Shown here: one piece after another, positions 1 to 6,780 of the stretch
Position numbering within the stretch: the first letter of the stretch is position 1
Layout of the letters: every line of letters begins with the position of its first letter
Origin: Brucellaceae bacterium
Lineage (GTDB): Bacteria; Pseudomonadota; Alphaproteobacteria; Rhizobiales; Rhizobiaceae
NCBI GenBank assembly: GCA_031253705.1
Contig: JAIRVW010000149.1
Span: forward strand, 1 to 6,780
Direction: 5' to 3'
Length of the DNA stretch: 6,780 nucleotides
Notes under the pieces: model-generated
The model's database searches: none
What the model was told of the DNA's origin: nothing
The model's input: the letters and a program-made list of their open reading frames with translations, nothing else
Program-made: the position numbers and the translations under genes

Positions 1-2891
1 TTGTCCGAGACCTCCGGCTGATAGAAAGCGTCATGTTCGCCCTCGCCCAGCGCACGGCCCTGCAGATAAGCAACTTCCTCATCAAGCACCGCCAGATCGC
101 CGGTCACCTGCGTATAGAGCGTTGCTGCATAGGACAACCAAACCACATCATCGGAGATCAATGTGCGGACGCCTGCTCCCGTCACCGGCAGCCACCAATG
201 CTGCACATCACCTTCCGCAAACTGGCGACCGGCAACATTGAGCAACTGCTTGCGCGCCAAAAGCGGATCAAGCATCAGCAATGACAGCGTATCCTGCAAC
301 TGATCACGGAAGCCATAGGCACCACTAGCCTGATAGAACGCCGCACGTGCCAGAATACGCGAAGCCATGCTCTGATAAGGCAGCCAGCGATTGACCATCA
401 GATCGAAAGAACGGTCCGGTGTTTTCACCTGCAACGGCGCAGTAAAATCCTGCCATTGCTCAGAAGTACGCGCCAGCAGATCATCCATATCCAGACCGCG
501 ACCATAGGTAATCAGCCCCTGTGCTGTCTCTTCATCTTTGGCGTTACCAAGAATGAAGAGGATGTCTTTGGTCTGTCCTGCACTCAACTCCAGATCATAG
601 CTCAGAGCCGCGCAAGGATCGCGTCCGGCCTCAACTGTGCCTGACAGGGATTTGCCCTGCATCACACAATCAGGTTCTGTCACGGAACCGGTGGCGCCGA
701 TAAATTCCTGACGATCAGAGGTGACGGATACCGGCAGAATATTTGCCGTCAGGAAAGCCACCTGCCCTGCCTTGTCGGTATGATAAGGATTACGCGCAAA
801 GAGTGCGCCCAGTTCCTCATCAAAACGCGGCACAATATAAGCAGCGTTTTTGGCACGGACATTGCCCAGCACCCATTCCGCATAATTATAGAGCCGCAGA
901 CGTTTCATCGACTGGCCGCGATTGACAAGACGCAGGCGTGTCAGACGTACCGGCTTGTCCGGATCAACTGCCATTGTCAGTTCACAAAGAACATCACCAT
1001 GTTTGGACGTGAACGTGCTGAAACCCTGACCATGGTGCGCTTCATAGATTACCTCCGCATCGCGAATAACATTCGCCGTGGGTGCGAAGACCTTGCCACT
1101 GTCCCGATCCGCAATATAGAGAGCCTCACCCGGCAGATTGGAAACCGGATCATTCGACCACGGGGTCAGCTGATAATCACGGCTGTTACCGCTCCATGTG
1201 AAAGCGGAACCTTCTGCTGAAACATGGAAGCCGAATTCCGCATTGGCAATCACATTGATCCACGGATGCGGGGTTGTGCGGTCGCCATTGAGGCGCACAA
1301 CATAATTGCCGTTTGGATCAAAACCGCCATAGCTGTTCCAGAACTCCAGCCCATCACCGGAAACCTGCTTGTCCGCTTTAAGCTGACGCGGTGCAACGCC
1401 CGGAAGCCTGACGACCTGCTCATCATCCGTCTCCGCAACGCGACGACGGCTCAGACGCGGATCAGTGCTTTCAAGCTTGGTTTCCTTGCGGCTTGCCAGA
1501 TCAACAGAAATCTCCTGAATACGCTTGAGCTGTTCTGCCAGAGAACCGTTCTGTGCATGCATTACAATCCGTGCAGCGGCCAGCAGCGTATTATAGGACG
1601 CCTCGCTCATCTGATCGCGGCGCACCGTGAAAATATGCTGTTTTTGTCCCTGATGTTGCGAACGGACACGGAAACTTTCCGTCAGCCATTCAACCGCACG
1701 CTGGGTATCCTGCGCATAGGAGAATGCCCGTTCATTGACAACCACTACATCAACAATCAGGCCTTTTTCGCGCCAGTATTCCTGTGCTTTCAGCACACCG
1801 CGCAGCACCTCAAGATCGGCCTCATTGTCAATCCGCAGTACGAAAATCGGATCATCACCGGAAATCGACAATGGCCAGAGATCAGACTGTGCACCAAGAC
1901 CCGCAGCAATCACTTCTGACGGCTGGCGCAAAGCGCGATCCGGATAGATCAGATAGGCAGCGGTTTTCTGGTAATCTGTTGCCTCAGCCGGTTTGATGCC
2001 GACATGATGCAGGCGCACTTGGCTACGTGTCCATGACAAAGTATATTCACGGGCAAAGGCTTCAGGATAACGCAGGACTGCCGCTTTTTCTTCCAAATAA
2101 GAACGCGAACCGCCAGCCAGTGTCCAGAATACCAGCGAGACTTTTTTATGCGCCGGAACACGGACACGGGTACGCAAAGAGGCAACCGGATCAAGCACAG
2201 TGCCCTGACTGCCGGTAAACTTTATCTCCGGATCGAAAGCTGCCGGATTGCGCAGCGTGCGGCCACGGCCGATAAAGACGCGGCGGTCCGTTTCAGCTTC
2301 CGTTTCACGCACTGCACCCGACAAATCAGTTACGAAATGCGCCACATGCACTTCCGTGTCTGACGGTGCGCGTTTGCGCCGCTTGGCATAAATCGTTGTG
2401 CCATCCGGTGCGATTTCCGTTTCCACAAACATTTTGGCAAAGGCCGGATGCGCATCATCCGTATCCGGATTATTCAGCACCAGCTCCGCATAGGATGTGA
2501 CCTCGATGACACGGTCACGCGAACTGGTATTGATAATATCAATCCGGCGTCCCTCACCATCGGCATCGGTGGTGACAATGGTTTCCACCACAGTCTTGAT
2601 ATCGCCGGAGGTTTTGTAGAACTCGGCTTTATCTTCTGTGAACACTGTCTTGGTTTCAGTTTCCAGATGGCGCGACGGCTCACCGGTAGCCGACCACCAG
2701 CGCCCGCTCTCGATATCACGCAGGAACAGGAAGCTGCCCTGCATGCCTTCAGAAGCATCCGGCTGGAAGCGGGTAATTGCCAGATCATGCCAGCGGCTGT
2801 AACCGTTACCGGCAGCCGTCAGCATCAGCGAATATTGACCATTGGACATCAGATGCACACTGCGCGGTGCTTTCAACGGCTCTTCGATAAT
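1..2891 (-). other. GH94-type phosphorylase region of Cgs, C-terminally cut (protein region)
   Basis: Residues about 1297-2259 form the phosphorylase region, which in Brucella Cgs shortens the nascent glucan by phosphorolysis and so sets ring size. A first beta-sandwich-like part begins SVHLMSNGQYSLMLTAAG and includes GNGYSRW (1324-1330, base 2810). A middle alpha/beta-looking stretch contains SDLWPLSISGDDPI. A second, more typical GH94 N-terminal domain starts at FWNSYGGFDPNG (near residue 1813, base 1343) and contains TPHPWINVIANAEFGF and LTPWSNDPVSNLPGE. The (alpha/alpha)6 barrel starts near residue 2120, with NRWLPYQ and GFRDQLQD (Asp2159, base 305). The frame then runs off the window at VSD, so most of the barrel, including the GDWND-type general-acid motif expected for GH94, cannot be seen. 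Confidence 0.88.
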
Positions 2892-5800
2892 ACGCATCGG
2901 CGCTTCATCAAAGGCACCGCTGTCCACACGCATCGGATTTTCCGTCTTGGCATAGACCATCGGAATTTCACGCGGGGCTTTTTCCTGCAGCAACAGTTCT
3001 GCGGCTTCAATCACCGGATCGGAATGGAAACGACTGCGCATACGGCCGTCAAAAATCACGTTATTGACCGCGATAATCGACATGCCATGGTGATGCGCAT
3101 AATAGTTTTTCACCACCGCACATTTTTCACCTTCACGCACACGCGACGGGGTGAAGTCCACGGCGTCGTGGAAACCGTAATGTCCAAGGGCACCCAGTTT
3201 CTGCAGTGCTTTCAGATTGGCAACGGCCTCTGCCGGACGATATTGCGAGGCCAGAAGGCTGGCATAAGGTGCAATCACCGCATTGCGTGACAGACCGCGC
3301 TGCAGACCCAGCTTCGGCACGCCGAAATTGGAATATTGGTAATTCATCTGCGGATCACGGGCATTATAGGCTGCTTCTGAAATACCCCAAGGCAGGCCGC
3401 GCGAGGTGGCATATTCGATCTGACGCTGCACAACCAGCTTGTTGGTCTGGTCGAGAAGTGAGCCGAGCGGCTCATTCATCACCAGCGGTGGCATCAGATA
3501 TTCGAACATCGAGCCGGACCAGGAGAGCAGAGCACCTTTCCAGCCAACCGGCACCAGCAGGCGACCAAGCTTGAACCAATGCTCTACCGGCACATCGCCC
3601 TTGGCAATCGCAAACAGGCTGGCAAGACGGGCTTCCGAAGCCAGAAGATCGTAGCAGCTCTCATCCAGTTCATTTTCCTGCACGCGGAAGCCGATTGACA
3701 ACAGACGACGTTCTTTACGCTCAAGGAAACCGAATTCCATATCAAAGGCCAGCTGGCGGGAACGACTGGCAAGGCTCTGCAACTGCAGACGCAGTTCTTC
3801 AGCATTATGCTCGCCGATGGCATCATCCGTATGCGCTTTACAGGTGGCAACCAGAGTCTGTGCCCATTCCAGCGCTTCCTGCGACTGGGTGGTTTCCAGC
3901 TCATCGTCCAGCTCCTGCGCCAGCTTTTCAATATCCTTGGCAAAGAGCGAAATATTGATAGTGCGGAAGGATGCCGTTTCCGGTTCTTCACGGAATGAGC
4001 GCACCGCACGACGGAAATTAGCAATCCGCTCCTCTAAGCGACGACGCAGTGGCCGCAGAATACGACGATCATCCGGAATAGCGGCAATCGCCTCTTCGAG
4101 AATGTCGTTGACGTCGAGAATACCTTCAAAATCGCCCTGCAGATAGACGGACGGCGCCTGCGCCCATTCTTCCAGTGCTGAAGACAGTGTAACCAGATGA
4201 CCGGCCAGATTGCCGCTATCCACTGCGGACACATAAAGCGGCTGCAATGGTTTCAGCGTATCGGTTTCATACCAGTTATAGAGATGGCCGCGGAACTTCT
4301 CCATCTTCTCAAGCGTATCCAGCGTCAGACCGATACGGGTGAGCGTATTATTGAAGCAGATCCAGCCGAAATCACGGGCAGAAATCACCGAGAGTAGATA
4401 AACGCCGATATTGGTCGGCGAGGTACGCATCGCTACGATGCCCACCGGATCTTCCTGATAATTATCCGGCGGCAGATGGTTGCCTTCTGCATTGGTGAAG
4501 GTTTCAAAATAGCGCCATGTACGGCGGGCATAACGGCGCAGATCGCCTTTATCGCTTGAGCGGACCTCCAGCGTATCCTGCGGTTTGGCCGAACGGCTCA
4601 CTGCCCATGCAATCCATGGCGAGGCAATCCAGATAATCGCAAACGGCGCCGCGATCAGCACCGCCTTGCTGCCGAACAAGACCGGAAGCAGAAATGCCAG
4701 TGCGCCGATCAGCAGCGACGGCCACATCAAACGGACATAGAAATCCAGCGTATCAGAGGACTTCATCTGCGCGGCTGCGCGCCATGCCAGAAGATAACGG
4801 CGCGAGACAAACAGACGATACAGCGTGCGGATAATCGCATCGCCCATCAGCGTTGCACTATGAGCAATGAAGCTGAGGCGCAGCGCCATATCCGCAAAAG
4901 CCAGCGTCACATCGGTCAGCACCGACTGGGCATGGCCTTTCAGCGAATAATCCATATTCACCGGAATAAGATTGGTGACGATACCGAAAATCATCGGCAC
5001 GAACATCGCCAAAATCAGGAACAGCTGCCAGATGGTAGCAACGCCAAGCGGCAGGAAACACCAGCCTGCAAAAGACGCAATCACCCACATGATCGGGTTG
5101 AGCGAACGGCGCAGATTATCGGCCATTTTCCAGCGGGTGACATTGCTGACACCCTTGCCGGTTGAAAACAGAAACGGCAGCAACTGCCAGTCACCACGCG
5201 CCCAGCGGTGATGACGGGAAATATCAACATTATAGCCGGTCGGGTAATCTTCCACGACCTCAACATCACTGGCGAGCGCACAACGGGCATAGCCGCCTTC
5301 AAGCAGATCGTGACTGAGAACTGTGTTTTCCTCAATCTTGCCCTGCATCACCTGCTCAAAGGCATCAATATCATAGAGGCCTTTACCGGTGAATGTGCCT
5401 TCACCCAGCAAATCCTGATAGACATCGGAAACCGCAAAGACATAAGGGTCGATACCGCGATTTGCGGAGAAGACACGCTGCAGGAAAGACGCATCGTCAC
5501 CGGTGGTCAGCGACGGGGTTACGCGTGGCTGCAAAATACCGTAACCGCTGGTAATGCGGCCGGTTCTCTCGTCAAAAACCGGATGATTGAGCGGATGCGA
5601 CAGCTTACCGACCAGATTGGTCACCGATTGCGGTGTCAGGCGGGTGTCGGAATCCAGTGTCATGACATAGCGGATATCACGCGGCAGCGGCACATCCGGC
5701 GGGAAGAAACTGGTATCATGGTCACCGCGCAGCAGCAGGTTCAGCTCATGCAGCTTACCGCGCTTGCGTTCCCAGCCCATCCAGCAACCCTGTGACGGAT

Positions 5801-6780
5801 TGTAAAGGCGGCGGCGATGCAGGAAGAAGAAGCGTGCAGCCCCTTCTCCGGCATAATGCGCATTAAGCCGTGCCACTTCCTCGCGTGCATAGTCCAGCAC
5901 TTCCATATCGGCAGGCGTGACTTCCAGCTTGCTGTCTGTCCAGTCGCTGACGATCGCAAAATAGACTTCGCCGCGCGGATTGGTCAGATAATGCACTTCG
6001 AGATTGCGGATATGCTCATCAACACTGTCACGCGAGTTGATCAGTGTCGGTACTGCCACCAATGTGCGAGCTTCGGCAGGCAGGCCGTCACGATATTCAT
6101 AACCGACCAGACGGTTCGGCTGCACAAACCACGGCACCAGCGAGTTGAACAGCCCAAGCGATGCTTCATAGGCAGGAAACAGCGCCAGAATGGTGAAAAG
6201 CAGCTGTTCGCTCTCATCGAAACCGGTGCGTCCCATGCAGATATAGATCAGCGCCAGCAGACCGATGGTCATTGTCCAGACCGGCACGGCGATGCCCAGC
6301 AGGCCAAGCCCGCGATACCAGCGCAACAGACGCAAAGGCAAAGGCGGCTTATAAGCGCAAACCTGTTCCAGCTCAGTGCGGGCATTACCGCTGAGATAAT
6401 AAGCAATAGCGGCGCTCTGTTCACGCTCGGTGATTTTATGCTCACGCAGCGATTTTTCACGCGCCAGCCGCAAGGCTGTATTGGTCACCTCAATTTCCGT
6501 CATGCGGGAATTGCGGGCGATCTTTTCAATGGTCACGCGATAGCTGTTACGCGACGCGAAATCGAGATCTTCGAAATCACTGTTTTCACGCAGGATCGCA
6601 TCCATAATGCTGACGGTCTCAACCCATGAGGTCCAGTCCACGTCATCAATGGTTTTAAGCGAGCGGATGATATTGCCCATGGTCATACCGCCGGTGGACT
6701 GGCGGGAATGTTCCTCGACAATAATCTCCTCAACATCACGGCCGCCGGCTTCAAGCTGGGCTTCCAGCCATTCAATGGCC
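1..6780 (-). CDS. cgs: Cyclic beta-1,2-glucan synthase, partial (both ends missing)
   Basis: The minus strand is open in one frame from base 6779 to base 3, giving 2259 codons with no stop seen in my translation. Motifs spread over the whole length (DxD at 5654, RHHRW at 5216, RTSPTNIG at 4427, HHHGM at 3095, YGGFDP near 1330, GFRDQ near 305) are all in this frame, which argues against a frameshift. Family knowledge: Cgs/NdvB/ChvB uses UDP-glucose to make a protein-linked beta-1,2-glucan on the cytosolic face of the inner membrane, controls its length and releases it as a ring, which an ABC exporter (Cgt/NdvA/ChvA) moves to the periplasm. Visible domains in order: cytosolic N-terminal part, GT84 and six membrane segments, cyclization domain, GH94 phosphorylase. 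The family is about 2800-2900 residues long; I estimate about 250 N-terminal and 360 C-terminal residues are missing. Start, promoter and neighbours cannot be judged. No key motif seems broken, so the gene is probably functional. The symbol could equally be ndvB or chvB. Confidence 0.97.
2892..4553 (-). other. Cgs cyclization domain, PF10091/GH189 type (protein region)
   Basis: Residues about 743-1296 match the glucoamylase-like domain between GT84 and GH94 in Cgs. Functional mapping of Brucella Cgs and later work defining GH189 assign ring closure by transglycosylation to this region. Visible signatures are RTSPTNIG (785-792, base 4427), SWSGSMFEYLMPP with Glu1093 (base 3503), LPWGISEAAYN with Glu1135 (base 3377), FHDAVDF with Asp1205 and Asp1208 (base 3167), and YYAHHHGMS near residue 1230 (base 3095). 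Glu1093 and Glu1135 are the best visible candidates for catalytic or substrate-binding acids, but that is inference. Residues about 850-1040 are a charged, probably helical stretch within the domain. Borders are estimated by offset from Brucella Cgs as I remember it. Confidence 0.82.
4599..4730 (-). other. Cgs membrane segments 5 and 6 (protein region)
   Basis: Residues 684-727 hold two hydrophobic helices, RLMWPSLLIGALAFLLPVLF and VLIAAPFAIIWIASPWIAW, separated by only GSKA, so they form a tight hairpin. They follow a soluble linker (residues 607-683) that includes FVSRRYLLAWRAAAQ. After this hairpin the chain is soluble to the end of the window, so the cyclization and phosphorylase domains should be on the same cytosolic side as the GT84 domain. 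Confidence 0.85.
4962..5099 (-). other. Cgs membrane segments 3 and 4 (protein region)
   Basis: Residues 561-606 contain two hydrophobic helices right after the GT84 domain: NPIMWVIASFAGWCFLPLG, then VATIWQLFLILAMFVPMIF and a short tail. The preceding DNLRRSLNP supplies positive charge on the cytosolic side. This pair closes the catalytic domain against the membrane, as in other membrane-bound processive synthases that keep their (Q/R)xxRW motif close to a transmembrane helix. Confidence 0.85.
5112..6122 (-). other. GT84 glycosyltransferase domain of Cgs (protein region)
   Basis: Window residues about 220-556 form the UDP-glucose-dependent polymerising domain. It opens with RTLVAVPTLI and EVYFAIVSDWTDS, a nucleotide-sugar-binding (GT-A type) start. 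The metal and substrate motif is TLDSDTR, with aspartates at residues 376 and 378 (bases 5654-5646). SHDLLEGG follows, with Asp491 (base 5309) and Glu494, and then RHHRW at residues 522-526 (bases 5216-5202), the (Q/R)xxRW motif of processive inverting transferases. The order D,xD / D / RxxRW and the spacings agree with what I recall for Brucella Cgs, where these residues were reported as essential. All signature residues are present, so the domain looks active. Domain borders are approximate. Confidence 0.92.
6123..6311 (-). other. Cgs membrane segments 1 and 2 (protein region)
   Basis: Two hydrophobic stretches lie directly before the glycosyltransferase domain. The first, residues 157-182 (bases 6311-6234), starts GLGLLGIAVPVW and ends LIYICMG, after an arginine-rich LRLLRWYR that would sit on the cytosolic side. 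The second, residues 193-219 (bases 6203-6123), includes LLFTILALFPAYEASLGLF and ends LVPWFV. It carries one glutamate and several aromatic residues, so it may be an imperfect or tilted helix. Together they form a hairpin that returns the chain to the cytosol, consistent with the six-segment topology reported for Brucella Cgs. Confidence 0.8.
6312..6779 (-). other. Cgs N-terminal cytosolic segment (protein region)
   Basis: Window residues 1-156 are soluble, charged and probably mainly helical, opening with AIEWLEAQL and containing TIDDVDWTSWVETVS and the tract DFASRNSYRVTIEKIARNS. I recognise this as the stretch that precedes the first membrane segment in Cgs/NdvB proteins, where a similar DVDW...E(S/T)VS and (T/S)RN.YR..IE..AR pattern occurs. 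It has no catalytic motif I can name. The true N-terminus lies to the right of the window. Assignment rests on memory of the family and on the continuous frame into the GT84 domain. Confidence 0.75.

Noticed and set aside
2448..3290. A 280-codon plus-strand open frame, with others at 1224-1919, 5208-5795, 5817-6629 and 780-1220, that could be taken for antisense genes
   Set aside because: All start at positions divisible by three and so lie in the one plus-strand frame whose triplets are exact reverse complements of the cgs codons. In that frame a stop appears only where cgs uses TTA, CTA or TCA, which are rare in this gene. The translations are rich in His, Arg, Ile, Thr and Gln, lack recognisable motifs, and overlap a clearly real coding strand.
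4858..5088. Minus-strand short open frames such as this one, 3584-4024 and 2474-2788
   Set aside because: They are in other frames of the same strand as cgs and overlap its membrane or domain segments. Their Trp/Arg/Cys-rich or Ser/Arg-rich translations are typical of frame-shifted reading of a real gene.
4858..5211. Overlapping plus- and minus-strand short frames opposite membrane segments 3-4, considered as a toxin-antitoxin pair or small membrane protein
   Set aside because: The hydrophobic content belongs to the cgs frame itself, and none of the alternatives has a convincing ribosome-binding site or recognisable family.
5202..5216. Cellulose synthase or a general GT2 polymerase as the identity, because of DxD and RxxRW motifs
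   Set aside because: The downstream PF10091-like and GH94-like domains and the total length do not occur in cellulose or curdlan synthases, while the complete arrangement is that of cyclic beta-1,2-glucan synthase.
1..6780. Possible promoter, terminator, riboswitch, tRNA, insertion sequence, CRISPR array or direct repeats
   Set aside because: Coding sequence in the cgs frame is continuous from edge to edge. I saw no tandem or spaced repeats, no inverted repeat followed by a T-run, and no break in domain order that would suggest an insertion.

Overview
The window holds one gene and nothing else that I can support. The entire minus strand is a single open reading frame of 2259 complete codons, running from base 6779 down to base 3 and open at both ends. 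Its product is recognisably a cyclic beta-1,2-glucan synthase (Cgs in Brucella, NdvB in Sinorhizobium, ChvB in Agrobacterium). This is a very large inner-membrane enzyme that builds the cyclic periplasmic glucan involved in osmoadaptation and in interaction with plant or animal hosts. Start codon, stop codon, promoter, terminator and neighbouring genes all lie outside the window.

Layout, in the direction of translation (right to left): a cytosolic N-terminal segment (about 6779-6312); a first pair of membrane segments (6311-6123); a GT84 glycosyltransferase domain with DxD, SHDxxE and RxxRW motifs (about 6122-5112); a second membrane pair (5099-4962); a soluble linker; a third membrane pair (4730-4599); a cyclization domain of the PF10091/GH189 type (about 4553-2892) with a long charged helical stretch inside it; and a GH94-type phosphorylase region (2891-1) cut by the left edge just after its catalytic barrel begins. 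If the family layout holds, the GT84 domain polymerises UDP-glucose into a protein-linked beta-1,2-glucan, the GH94 domain trims it by phosphorolysis to control length, and the cyclization domain closes the ring.

The organism is most likely an alphaproteobacterium of the Rhizobiales (Hyphomicrobiales). The domain order, spacing and GT84 motifs resemble the Brucella/Ochrobactrum type, and base composition looks to be in the mid-50s percent GC by eye. Genus is not determined. From memory of Brucella abortus Cgs (about 2867 residues, first DxD aspartate near residue 624, here residue 376), the window would start near residue 249 and leave roughly 360 C-terminal residues off the left edge.

All shorter open frames on either strand are shadows of this gene. 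I found no RNA gene, mobile element, CRISPR array, repeat array or regulatory site, and no sign of a previously undescribed system. The points worth a second look are details inside this enzyme.
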